This document shows, piece after piece, positions 22,648-29,435 of a stretch of DNA of 33,403 nt. Under the pieces are notes generated by a model, which saw only the letters and a list, made by a program, of their open reading frames with translations, did not search any database and was not told the DNA's origin. Position 1 is the stretch's first letter. Every line of letters starts with the position of its first letter. The translations under genes and the position numbers were made by a program. This DNA comes from CAYMTT01 sp964393465. Lineage in GTDB: Bacteria; Patescibacteriota; Minisyncoccia; Minisyncoccales; MHMH01. The stretch spans positions 1-33,403 of the forward strand of contig CAYMTT010000008.1 of NCBI GenBank assembly GCA_964393465.1, written 5' to 3'.

Positions 22648-22719
22648 TGGGCACTGAGGGATTCGGACCCCCGACCTACTGCGTGTAAAGCAGTCGCGCT
22701 ACCACTGCGCCAAGTGCCC
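22648..22719 (-). tRNA. tRNA-Val(UAC) with C55
   Basis: Acceptor GGGCACT/AGTGCCC, loop TTTACAC giving UAC, A73, CCA encoded at 22647-22645. The D-loop has normal G18-G19, but the T-loop is TCCGAAT with C55. Its first base is the last base of the GNAT stop codon; its CCA overlaps the Nudix ATG. Confidence 0.92.
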
Positions 22720-23138
22720 TAAATTTTCTTTTTCATCAGGCGGGCGCTTTCCCCGTTCTTGTAATAGTCGTTTTCCGTTTTCGCTTCTTTGAATCCGCAG
22801 CTTTCCAAAAAAGAGATAGCTTTTGGATTGGAAAGTCTGGAGTGGGCCGAAATTTCTTTCGCTCCCTTTTGCTTGAGGCGCTTTTCCAGGGCGTTCACCA
22901 AATCTTTACCCAATCCTTTTTGCCGGCTGGCTTTATCCACGGCTATCAATCTCAGAATGCCTCTGTCTTTGGAAGCGTTTCCGACGACGAAGCCTTCAAT
23001 TTCTTTTTCCTGGGCCACCAAAGACTCCGAGAGCCATTTTTTGAATTCCTTTTTCGGCCAGGGATAGGCAAAAGAATCCAAGTTTATTTTCATAACCTTG
23101 TCCAGGTCTGTAAGCTGCATTTGCCTTATTTTTGCCAT
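22719..23138 (-). CDS. GNAT-family acetyltransferase (RimI-like)
   Basis: 139 residues. The acetyl-CoA loop RQKGLGKDL (~77-85) and the C-terminal NPKAISFLESCGFK...YYKNGESARLM resemble RimI-type N-terminal acetyltransferases; the exact substrate is uncertain. Start ATG 23138 comes one base after the end of tRNA-Leu(GAG). The TAG stop shares its G with G1 of tRNA-Val(UAC). Confidence 0.85.
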   Translation of the reverse strand: MAKIRQMQLTDLDKVMKINLDSFAYPWPKKEFKKWLSESLVAQEKEIEGFVVGNASKDRGILRLIAVDKASRQKGLGKDLVNALEKRLKQKGAKEISAHSRLSNPKAISFLESCGFKEAKTENDYYKNGESARLMKKKI

Positions 23139-23139
23139 G

Positions 23140-23222
23140 TGCCCAGGGCGGGATTCGAACCCGCACGCCGTTTCCGGCACGGCACCTCAAACCGTTGTGG
23201 TTGCCAGTTACACCACCTGGGC
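23140..23222 (-). tRNA. tRNA-Leu(GAG)
   Basis: Acceptor GCCCAGG/CCTGGGC, loop TTGAGGT giving GAG, long variable arm (GCCGGAAACGGC), normal G18-G19 and TTCGAAT, A73, no encoded CCA. It starts on the base after the rplS stop and ends one base before the GNAT start. Confidence 0.94.
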
Positions 23223-23567
23223 TTATTTTTCCTTGATTTTGGCTCGCTTTCCGGTAGCTCCCCTCAGATAATAGAGTTTGGCCCTTCTCGGCCTGCCCTT
23301 TTTAACCACTTCTATTTTTTCAACGCTTGGGGAATGGACGGGAAAAATCCTTTCCACTCCTATTCCCGAAGCGGTTTTTCTGACGGTAATGGTCGCCCCC
23401 GGCTCCTTTCCGTGTTTTCTGGCCAAAACCCTGCCTTCGAAAACCTGTATTCTCTCCTTGTCTTTTTCTTTTATTTTCTGGTGGACCTTGACGATATCTC
23501 CCGGTCTGATGTCCGGGAGGTCTTTTTTCAGAAAAGGCTGCAGAAATTGTTTTGTTTTGGTATTCAT
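23223..23567 (-). CDS. rplS: 50S ribosomal protein L19
   Basis: 114 residues, normal length. Visible: DIRPGDIVKVHQKIKEKDKERIQ, FEGRVLARK, TVRKTASGIGVERIFPVHSP and the C-terminal RRAKLYYLRGATGKRAKIKE. It contacts 16S and 23S rRNA at the subunit interface. Its start overlaps the RluA-type stop (ATGA), and its TAA is immediately followed by tRNA-Leu(GAG). Confidence 0.97.
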   Translation of the reverse strand: MNTKTKQFLQPFLKKDLPDIRPGDIVKVHQKIKEKDKERIQVFEGRVLARKHGKEPGATITVRKTASGIGVERIFPVHSPSVEKIEVVKKGRPRRAKLYYLRGATGKRAKIKEK

Positions 23568-24172
23568 AATTTTTCTAATATTGGTTTCAAGTCTTTGGGC
23601 AGTTTGGACCGGAATTCTCCGGTTTTCCCTCCCGGCAAGGTCAATTTCAGGTAATTGGCGTGCAAAAAGTGTCTTTTCAAATCGGGAGGGCAGGGCTGGC
23701 CTTTGAATCCGTAAAGCTTGTCTCCCGCCAGGGGATGACCCAGGTGGGCCAAGTGGGCTCTTATCTGGTGTTTCCTTCCGGTTTTGGGTTCAGCTTCAAT
23801 TAAATCATAATTTTCAAATTTTTGCAAGATTTCGTATTCGGTGACAGCTTCTCTTTTTCCTTCGGTTTTGGGTTCGGTAGCCAGAAAAACTTTCTGTTTC
23901 CTCCGGTCTTTGGGGGAGCGGCCCAGCAGAGTTTCTATCCTTCCCTTTTTTTGGGGGAGATGTCCGACCGTCAAAGCCAGATATCTTTTTTCGACTTTCC
24001 TTTCTTTGAATTGTTTTTGAAGGAATTCCAAAGATTCCGGGTTTTTGGCGGCTATTAGAAGGCCGGAGGTTTCTTTATCCAGGCGATGGGCCCTTCCTTC
24101 AATGTCGTCGGAATTGATTCCGGCGGGCTTCTCCAGCACTCTGACGTTTTTGTCCCTGTATATCGTTCTCAT
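23564..24172 (-). CDS. RluA-family pseudouridine synthase
   Basis: 202 residues. Catalytic motif HRLDKETSGLLI (catalytic Asp near 32) and the C-terminal GRKHQIRAHLAHLGHPLAGDKLYG are those of the RluA family. It lacks the N-terminal S4 domain, so it resembles the short RluA/TruC form that modifies tRNA or rRNA U. ATG 24172 is three bases after the end of tRNA-Val(GAC), and it overlaps rplS by four bases. Confidence 0.93.
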   Translation of the reverse strand: MRTIYRDKNVRVLEKPAGINSDDIEGRAHRLDKETSGLLIAAKNPESLEFLQKQFKERKVEKRYLALTVGHLPQKKGRIETLLGRSPKDRRKQKVFLATEPKTEGKREAVTEYEILQKFENYDLIEAEPKTGRKHQIRAHLAHLGHPLAGDKLYGFKGQPCPPDLKRHFLHANYLKLTLPGGKTGEFRSKLPKDLKPILEKL

Positions 24173-24175
24173 TTG

Positions 24176-24248
24176 TGGGCACTACAGGATTTGAACCTGT
24201 GACCTCATGCATGTCAAGCATGCGCGCTAACCACTGCGCCAAGTGCCC
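24176..24248 (-). tRNA. tRNA-Val(GAC)
   Basis: Acceptor GGGCACT/AGTGCCC, loop TTGACAT giving GAC, T-loop TTCAAAT, normal G18-G19, A73, no CCA. It lies four bases downstream of the tRNA-like shell around tRNA-Ile and three bases before the RluA-type start. Confidence 0.94.
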
Positions 24249-24252
24249 TTGT

Positions 24253-24389
24253 TTCGTGCGCGCGGAAGGGATTGAACCTGCGGTTCTCGTGTGGGCATGG
24301 ATGGATTTGAACCATCGACCCCAGCTTTATAAGAGCTGTGCTCTAACCACTGAGCTACATGCCCGCAAATGCTAGGCTACGCGCACGAA
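24253..24389 (-). other. tRNA-like shell enclosing tRNA-Ile(UAU)
   Basis: A perfect 10-bp stem TTCGTGCGCG/CGCGCACGAA (24389-24380 with 24262-24253) encloses 117 bases. Inside its 5' side is TAGCC followed by a D-loop-like stretch; inside its 3' side is GCAGG-TTCAATC-CCTTC, a T-arm with one mismatch, correctly placed next to an acceptor-like strand. In place of the anticodon arm sits the whole of tRNA-Ile(UAU). It therefore looks like a tRNA split by insertion of another. The HAD gene stop (24379-24377) falls inside its 5' strand. Confidence 0.55.
24292..24364 (-). tRNA. tRNA-Ile(UAU)
   Basis: Acceptor GGGCATG/CATGCCC, anticodon stem CAGCT/AGCTG, loop CTTATAA giving a genuine UAU anticodon, T-loop TTCAAAT, normal G18-G19, A73, no CCA. 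Most bacteria read AUA with a CAU anticodon modified to lysidine; UAU is rare. AUA is a common Ile codon throughout this window. Confidence 0.93.
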
Positions 24390-25108
24390 TGTTTTTCGAG
24401 CCACCGAGGCAGCTCTATTATCGAATTTAAAACGTTCTCTTCTTCCAAGCCGCCGTATTTTTTCCAGCTTTCTTTGTTTTTTAAAGGCCCAGTGCAGACT
24501 CCCAGAAAGGATATTCCCACTTCCTTGGCAGCTTTCAATCCTACCAGGCTGTCGTCTATGAGAACCATTTCTTTTTCGGAAATGCCTTTCTGTTCCGTCC
24601 AGCGGAAAATGTTTTTAAAAACTTGTCCGCTCGGCTTGTAATGGGAAGAAAGGAAATGGTTTTGGCAGATGGTTTTGGATTTTTCTTCGGGGTTGCTCCA
24701 GGTCTGGATGAAATCGAACACTTTTTCCAAGTCCACGTCTTTCAGGTGTTTTTTTATGCTGTTGGATCTTGAAGTGAGCAATCCTGTATGATAGCCGTTT
24801 TTCTTCAGATTTTCAAGGGTTTTCAGGGCTCCTTCAATGAATTTCATGTTCTTTCCTTTTTCTGTCTTTATCCATTCGTCTGCGAATTCCCGAATTTCTC
24901 TTTCTTCCAGCAGGGGGAATATTTTGCTCAGGGTTATCAGCCCGGGATAACCCCAGCAGGTGGTGATTGTCTCTTTTGTGGGTTCCGGCAGTTTTTCTTC
25001 GGGAAGAATCCCGGCCATTTTTTCCCGGCAGGCCGATATCGAATCGATAGCCGATTGGAAAGAATCGAGAATCGGTCCGTCAAAATCGAATATTATCAAT
25101 TTTATCAT
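24377..25108 (-). CDS. HAD-superfamily hydrolase (phosphoglycolate-phosphatase-like)
   Basis: 243 residues. Motif I FDFDGPILDS (Asp8, Asp10; Pro where Thr is usual), a helical cap (~18-90), motif II LLTSRS (~115), motif III Lys in HYKPSGQVF and motif IV VLIDDSLVGLKAAKEVG. Small-molecule phosphatase of unknown substrate. AGGA lies six bases before ATG 25108, and the gene is 19 bases downstream of ftsH, so it is probably co-transcribed with it. The last codons overlap the tRNA-like shell. Confidence 0.85.
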   Translation of the reverse strand: MIKLIIFDFDGPILDSFQSAIDSISACREKMAGILPEEKLPEPTKETITTCWGYPGLITLSKIFPLLEEREIREFADEWIKTEKGKNMKFIEGALKTLENLKKNGYHTGLLTSRSNSIKKHLKDVDLEKVFDFIQTWSNPEEKSKTICQNHFLSSHYKPSGQVFKNIFRWTEQKGISEKEMVLIDDSLVGLKAAKEVGISFLGVCTGPLKNKESWKKYGGLEEENVLNSIIELPRWLEKHSCA

Positions 25109-25127
25109 TTTTCCTTGAGCCGCCTTT

Positions 25128-26987
25128 TTATTTTACGGCCTTTACTTTGAACTTTTTATCGCTTTTTTTTACCCCGGCCAGTTTTTCGAATTCTTCTCTT
25201 TCAAGGGTTTCTTTTTTCATTAAAGCCTGGGCCACTTTTTCCAGGGATTTCTTTTTCTTTTTGATCACTTTTTGGGCTTCCGATTGTGCGTTTCTGATTA
25301 TCTTTAAAATTTCCTGGTCTATTTGGGCTGCCGTCTTTTCCGAATAGTTTTTCTGCTCTCCCAGCTCTTTCCCCAAGAAAACCAGTTCTTCTTTTTCTCC
25401 GTAGGCCACCGGCCCCAGCTTTTCGGACATCCCGTATTCTTTTACCAGTTTTCTGGTGATTTGTGAAGCGGTTTGCAGGTCGGAAGCGGCCCCGGTGGTA
25501 ATTTCCTTAAATATGGTTTTTTCGGCGCAGTAGCCTCCCAGAAGTGCGGCTATTTCGCTCAAAAACTCTCTTTTTGTTTTCAAATGCTTTTCCCTACTGG
25601 GAAGCTTTAAGGTGTAGCCTGCCGCTCTGCCTCTGGCCACTATGGATATTTTTCTGACCGGCTCCGTGTAAGGAAGAAAGCTGGCGACGATTGCGTGTCC
25701 GGCTTCGTGATAGGCGGCCACCTTCTTTTCTTTTTCAGAAAGTATGTGGCTTTTTCTTTCCGGCCCCAGAAGCACTTTGTCTATGGATTCCAGGAGTTCT
25801 TCCTGGCCTATTTGCTCTTTGTCTTTTCTGGCAGCCAGTATGGTGGCTTCGTTCATCAAGTTGGCAAGATCGGCTCCCGAAAACCCGGGCGTTCTTTCGG
25901 CAATTTCTCTCAGGTCGGATTTTATAACCAGAGGTTTTCCTTTGGCGTGGATCTGCAGTATATTTTCTCTGTCGTTTATGTCGGGCAGGTCCAAAACTAT
26001 CCTTCTGTCGAACCTTCCCGGCCTCAGCAGGGCGGGGTCCAGAACGTCGGGCCTGTTGGTGGCGGCCATGACGATTACGTTGGTGTCCCTTTCAAAGCCG
26101 TCCATTTCCACCAGAATTTGGTTCAAGGTTTGCTCTCTTTCGTCGTGACCTCCGCCGATTCCGGCTCCCCTGTGGCGCCCGACTGCGTCCAATTCGTCGA
26201 TAAAGATTATTGAGGGAGCCGCTTTTTTGGCAGTGGAAAAAAGATCTCTTACCCGGCTGGCTCCGACTCCCACGAACATTTCCACGAATTCCGATCCTGA
26301 AATATGGAAAAACGGAGCTTTGGCTTCACCGGCCACCGCTCTGGCAAGCATGGTCTTTCCGGTTCCCGGGGGTCCCATCAAGATGACCCCTCTGGGGATT
26401 CTGGCTCCCATATTCAGGAATTTCTGCGAATGCTTTAGAAAATCGACGATTTCCTTGAGTTCTTCTTTGGCTTCTTTCAGTCCGGCTACGTCCTTGAAGA
26501 CTATTTTTTCTTTGGGATGCCCCTCGGCTCCGAAAAGCCGGGCTTTGGCTTTGGAGAAATTGAAAGCTTGAGTGGCTCCTCCTTTTGCCTGGCGGAAAAT
26601 CATCCAGAAAAACAGTCCGAAGATCAGGAGAGGGAATATAAGCAGGGTTATGGGTCCTATCCAGAAGCTCAGTCCCCGGTTTTCATTGACTTCAACTTGG
26701 ACTTTATCCAATTGTTCCCGATTTACTCCGTAATTGATCAGCGATTGAGAAAAGGCGGCTTCGGGCTCTTTTTCGGTTGAAGCTTTTTCTCCGTCGAAAT
26801 AGGAAGCGGACACTTCGTTTCCGGAAACGGATATCTTTTCCACTTTTCCTTCGTTTATGTCTTTTACCAGCCTTGTCAGGGGTATTTCTTCGGTTTTTTC
26901 AAAAGGATTGGAGAATAAAGTGAAAACGGCCGAAACCGTCAACATTATCAAAAGGACGATTATTATATATTTTGCCAAGTTTTTCAT
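25128..26987 (-). CDS. ftsH: ATP-dependent zinc metalloprotease FtsH
   Basis: Membrane AAA+ protease, 619 residues. Two membrane helices (about 7-25 and 107-130) flank an outer segment. Walker A GPPGTGKT (205-212), FVGVGASRVRDLF pore-loop region, Walker B IIFIDELDAVG, the second region of homology ATNRPDVLDPALLRPGRFD and the zinc motif HEAGH (427-431) are present. The frame is open 19 codons further upstream, but ATG 26987 gives the family N-terminus and lies seven bases after an extended -10. Confidence 0.97.
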   Translation of the reverse strand: MKNLAKYIIIVLLIMLTVSAVFTLFSNPFEKTEEIPLTRLVKDINEGKVEKISVSGNEVSASYFDGEKASTEKEPEAAFSQSLINYGVNREQLDKVQVEVNENRGLSFWIGPITLLIFPLLIFGLFFWMIFRQAKGGATQAFNFSKAKARLFGAEGHPKEKIVFKDVAGLKEAKEELKEIVDFLKHSQKFLNMGARIPRGVILMGPPGTGKTMLARAVAGEAKAPFFHISGSEFVEMFVGVGASRVRDLFSTAKKAAPSIIFIDELDAVGRHRGAGIGGGHDEREQTLNQILVEMDGFERDTNVIVMAATNRPDVLDPALLRPGRFDRRIVLDLPDINDRENILQIHAKGKPLVIKSDLREIAERTPGFSGADLANLMNEATILAARKDKEQIGQEELLESIDKVLLGPERKSHILSEKEKKVAAYHEAGHAIVASFLPYTEPVRKISIVARGRAAGYTLKLPSREKHLKTKREFLSEIAALLGGYCAEKTIFKEITTGAASDLQTASQITRKLVKEYGMSEKLGPVAYGEKEELVFLGKELGEQKNYSEKTAAQIDQEILKIIRNAQSEAQKVIKKKKKSLEKVAQALMKKETLEREEFEKLAGVKKSDKKFKVKAVK

Positions 26988-26994
26988 ATTTTTA

Positions 26995-27022
26995 ATTCTA
27001 CCATAAAAGCCTTTAAAATCAA
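26995..27022 (-). promoter_or_regulatory. leaderless promoter of ftsH
   Basis: TTGATT (27022-27017), 16 bp, TAGAAT (27000-26995) with extended TGG; the -10 ends seven bases before ATG 26987. Confidence 0.65.
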
Positions 27023-27030
27023 TTCCAAGG

Positions 27031-27060
27031 AAAAAGCCCCGCAAAAGCTTCTGCGGGGCC
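27031..27060 (-). terminator. terminator of the unknown two-gene operon
   Basis: On the minus strand, a stem GCCCCGC/GCGGGGC with a ~10-base loop followed by TTTTT, seven bases past the stop of the 27067-27867 gene and just before the ftsH promoter. Confidence 0.88.
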
Positions 27061-27066
27061 TTTCTT

Positions 27067-27867
27067 TTAAGCCTCTTGGGCTTCTTCTTGTTGAGCCTCC
27101 TCTTTTTGAATTTCTTCTTTCCGTTTTTGCCGGGAGGACTTGCCGCCGGTCTTTTTGCCGCCGCTTTCTTTACTGTCGCGGCGCTTGTCGGCGGATTTCT
27201 CCTGGGCTTTTCGGGTGGATTCCTCCACAGCTTTCCTGAAGGATTTCTGCATGGTCGTCTCTCTGGGACCTTGACGGGATTCAGCCTCGCGATAGCACTT
27301 CATCCTTTCCTGGCCCTGGGCAAAAGCTTCCAAGAAGCGGTCCGCGGTCTGCGCGGCTTCGTCCGGGGAAGCTTCATCTTCCAAGGCGTGGATGATGGCT
27401 TTCTTCAAGAGTCCCGAGGGGGCTCCTACCTGGAAGGGCAGGTTTTCCACTCCGAGCAGGCGGTGCCTGTTGAGCTTCATTCCTTCTTTCTCGGGGTGGG
27501 CCGAAACGTATTCGATTTCCGCATACCCCTTGGTAGTGACCATATAGAGAGTCACCGCTCCTTTGAAGGAAAAGCCCATTCTGCCCCGCTCATTATTGCG
27601 GAACAGAGGATTGAGCACGATGCCGGAGGGCGAAACCGGAATTACTCCTATCCAGGGTTTGGTAACCTGGACGGAAGTGGTGTAGTAGGTAGGTTTGGTC
27701 CCCTGAAGGGGCTCTGGCAGAACCAGAATGTCGCCCTGGACAAGGTACGGGACAAAGGTTTTATCTTCCTTTATCCGCACCCCCTTCAGGTTTTCGAGCT
27801 CGGCGCATTTTTCTCTGAGCTCTGCGGTCTTGTAGACCGCGGTCACTCCGATGTAGACATCTTGCAT
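27067..27867 (-). CDS. unknown protein with basic C-terminal tail
   Basis: 266 residues, family not recognised. The first ~175 residues look folded (MQDVYIGVTAVYKTAEL; a beta-rich middle with VTKPWIGVIPVSPSGIVLNPLF and GRMGFSFKGAVTLYMVTTKGYAEIEY). Residues from about 200 on form a Lys/Arg/Glu/Gln-rich disordered tail (KKTGGKSSRQKRKEEIQKEE), suited to nucleic-acid or ribosome contact. No signal peptide or membrane helix. It has GGAGG seven bases before its ATG and lies 26 bases after the gene at 27894-28226 under a consensus promoter, so it is probably well expressed. Confidence 0.75.
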   Translation of the reverse strand: MQDVYIGVTAVYKTAELREKCAELENLKGVRIKEDKTFVPYLVQGDILVLPEPLQGTKPTYYTTSVQVTKPWIGVIPVSPSGIVLNPLFRNNERGRMGFSFKGAVTLYMVTTKGYAEIEYVSAHPEKEGMKLNRHRLLGVENLPFQVGAPSGLLKKAIIHALEDEASPDEAAQTADRFLEAFAQGQERMKCYREAESRQGPRETTMQKSFRKAVEESTRKAQEKSADKRRDSKESGGKKTGGKSSRQKRKEEIQKEEAQQEEAQEA

Positions 27868-27893
27868 TTTCTAATCCTCCTCGTTTTCTTGGG

Positions 27894-28226
27894 TTAGCTT
27901 GCCGCCCTTCGCTTCCTGGGCATGAATTCCCTCAGTTCCTCTTTGTATTCGGGGTGTTCTACCAGGGAGGCGGCGATCATTTTGCCCAGCAACTGGATAA
28001 GACCTTTGTGGTTTCTCCTGTAGTAGGCTTCGATCCCGCCGACGGTGAACAAGTCCCGCGGAGAAAAGGCTCTCGTTTCTCCGCGGCGGTTGTTGACGTG
28101 GACCAGATCCTCTTGTGCGTCGACCCGAACCACTTTGTATTCGGGCCTGAAGAATTTGCCTTCCACGTTTCTCTCGGGCCGGCCGAAAATGGTCTGCCCT
28201 TCTCTCAGGTATTCTACATTCAGCAT
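27894..28226 (-). CDS. unknown small protein, first gene of a strongly promoted operon
   Basis: 110 residues, family not recognised. A beta-rich N-terminal half (GKFFRPEYKVVRVDAQEDLVHVNNRRGETRAF) resembles a small RNA- or DNA-binding barrel in composition only. The helical C-terminal half (LIQLLGKMIAASLVEHPEYKEELREF) ends in a basic PRKRRAAS. Cytoplasmic. GGAGGA precedes ATG 28226 at good spacing. A 133-codon frame overlaps it in another frame but is considered a shadow. Confidence 0.75.
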   Translation of the reverse strand: MLNVEYLREGQTIFGRPERNVEGKFFRPEYKVVRVDAQEDLVHVNNRRGETRAFSPRDLFTVGGIEAYYRRNHKGLIQLLGKMIAASLVEHPEYKEELREFMPRKRRAAS

Positions 28227-28267
28227 CCTTTTCTTCCTCCTTATTCGGTTTTTTGCGTACTGATAAA

Positions 28268-28292
28268 GCCAAGCCCTCCTTTTCAGCTTGAC
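28268..28292 (-). promoter_or_regulatory. 5' hairpin of the unknown operon with GGAGG in its loop
   Basis: Stem GTCAAGC/GCTTGGC (28292-28286 with 28274-28268, one G-U pair) at the very 5' end of the predicted mRNA. The 11-base loop displays AAAAGGAGG. The true Shine-Dalgarno of the first gene lies 40 bases downstream, so this one may stabilise the mRNA or act as a ribosome standby site. Confidence 0.45.
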
Positions 28293-28297
28293 TTTAA

Positions 28298-28326
28298 ATT
28301 ATATATCAAATGAGTATTTTTGTCAA
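28298..28326 (-). promoter_or_regulatory. consensus promoter of the unknown operon
   Basis: TTGACA (28326-28321), 17 bp, TATAAT (28303-28298): both hexamers and the spacing match consensus. The S1 gene stop codon TGA (28325-28323) lies within the -35. Predicted leader about 65 bases, unlike the leaderless genes around it. Confidence 0.85.
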
Positions 28327-29384
28327 GAGATCTCCAGCTTCAGGGTTATTCGGTGCTCTTCGGGGTCTATTTGGATTATTTGGAATTTGTGTTCTTTGCC
28401 CGGCTGCAGTTTTTCTTCCATTTTCTCCCGGGTTCCGAATTCGGAAATGTGGCAAAGCCCTTGTATTTTGGGAGCTACTTTGACGAAAGCTCCGAAAGGA
28501 TTCAGTTTTGTCACTTCCCCCTTGATTATATCTCCCTTCTTGTAGGTTTCTTCTATATTTTCCCAAGGGTCTTTTTTCAGTACTTTGAGCGACAATGATA
28601 TTCTGCCGTCCTCGGCAATCTCTATTATTTTAGCTTTCATTTTTTGGCCCACTTTGACTATTTCCGAAGGGTCTTCTATCAATTGCCAGTCCAGTTCGGA
28701 AATGTGTATTAATCCTTCCAGGTTTTCCTGTCCGAATTTCATGAAAGCTCCAAAGTCCACTATTCCGGTTATCTCTCCTTCAACCGTGTCTCCGACTTTG
28801 TATTTTTCCAATATTTCTTTTATCTTTTTAGTTTCAGTGGCCCTTTCCGAGAATATAAGCTTGTCTTCTTTGGGGTTGAGGTCGAATATTTTCACTTCTA
28901 TTTCTTGGCCTACCAATTCCTGGAGCTTTTGGAGGATTTTGGTCTTGTCCGCCCCTTCCACTCTCGGATAGTGTTCCGAAGAAAGCTGGGAAACGGGCAA
29001 AAAACCCTGGATTCCTTCTGTTTCTCCGAGCAGTCCTCCTTTGTTGGCCCCCAGCACTTTTACGGTTATGGTCTGGTCGTTCTCTTTTTTGTACATCAGT
29101 TTTTCCCACCCCATTTCTTTTCCGGCTTCAGAAAGCGAAAGCTCAATGTATCCCTCGTCGTTTTCCAGGTCTACGATTTTGGTGAAAATCTGCTCTCCCT
29201 TTTCGAGCTTTTTCAGTTTTTCTTTGGCGTTGTAGAATTCCCGGCCAAAGACAATCCCCGTGCCCCAGGGGCCCAGGTCTATATAGACTGCCGATTTTCC
29301 GACTCCGATCACCTTCCCGCTGACTATTTCCCCGACGCGGGGAGGCTTCAAAAGATTGTTTTGGTTTTCGGTAGCTGTTTTCAT
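28323..29384 (-). CDS. rpsA: ribosomal protein S1-like protein, four S1 domains
   Basis: 353 residues with four S1 RNA-binding repeats (about 14-80, 97-165, 190-265 and 280-352). The last two are the most typical (GEITGIVDFGAFMKF...GLIHISELDW; GEVTKLNPFGAFVKV...GLCHISEFG). E. coli S1 has six repeats; shorter forms are common elsewhere. It could aid translation of unstructured or leaderless mRNAs, or be a general RNA-binding relative. ATG 29384 lies nine bases after a -10. Confidence 0.88.
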   Translation of the reverse strand: MKTATENQNNLLKPPRVGEIVSGKVIGVGKSAVYIDLGPWGTGIVFGREFYNAKEKLKKLEKGEQIFTKIVDLENDEGYIELSLSEAGKEMGWEKLMYKKENDQTITVKVLGANKGGLLGETEGIQGFLPVSQLSSEHYPRVEGADKTKILQKLQELVGQEIEVKIFDLNPKEDKLIFSERATETKKIKEILEKYKVGDTVEGEITGIVDFGAFMKFGQENLEGLIHISELDWQLIEDPSEIVKVGQKMKAKIIEIAEDGRISLSLKVLKKDPWENIEETYKKGDIIKGEVTKLNPFGAFVKVAPKIQGLCHISEFGTREKMEEKLQPGKEHKFQIIQIDPEEHRITLKLEIS

Positions 29385-29393
29385 ATATTATAG

Positions 29394-29422
29394 AATATAT
29401 CAGTCCTTGAGCGGCTAGTCAA
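29394..29422 (-). promoter_or_regulatory. leaderless promoter of the S1 gene
   Basis: TTGACT (29422-29417), 17 bp, TATATT (29399-29394) with extended TGA; the -10 ends nine bases before ATG 29384. It interlocks with the divergent promoter at 29407-29435. Confidence 0.7.
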
Positions 29423-29435
29423 GCTGTGATAGAAT
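29407..29435 (+). promoter_or_regulatory. leaderless promoter of the MBL-gyrA operon
   Basis: TTGAGC (29407-29412), 17 bp, TAGAAT (29430-29435) with extended TGA; ATG 29442 is six bases later. Its -35 lies in the spacer of the S1 promoter. Confidence 0.7.

Noticed and set aside
24175..24375. Plus-strand 66-codon frame
   Set aside because: It is antisense to tRNA-Val, the tRNA-like shell and tRNA-Ile; peptides like GFEPV and EGIEP are signatures of antisense T-arms. It did help to notice the shell.
27871..28272. 133-codon frame with TTG start overlapping the 110-residue unknown gene
   Set aside because: Its composition (Arg/Gln/Pro/Glu-rich) is typical of an out-of-frame reading, the GGAGGG is only about two bases from the TTG, and the other frame has proper Shine-Dalgarno spacing.
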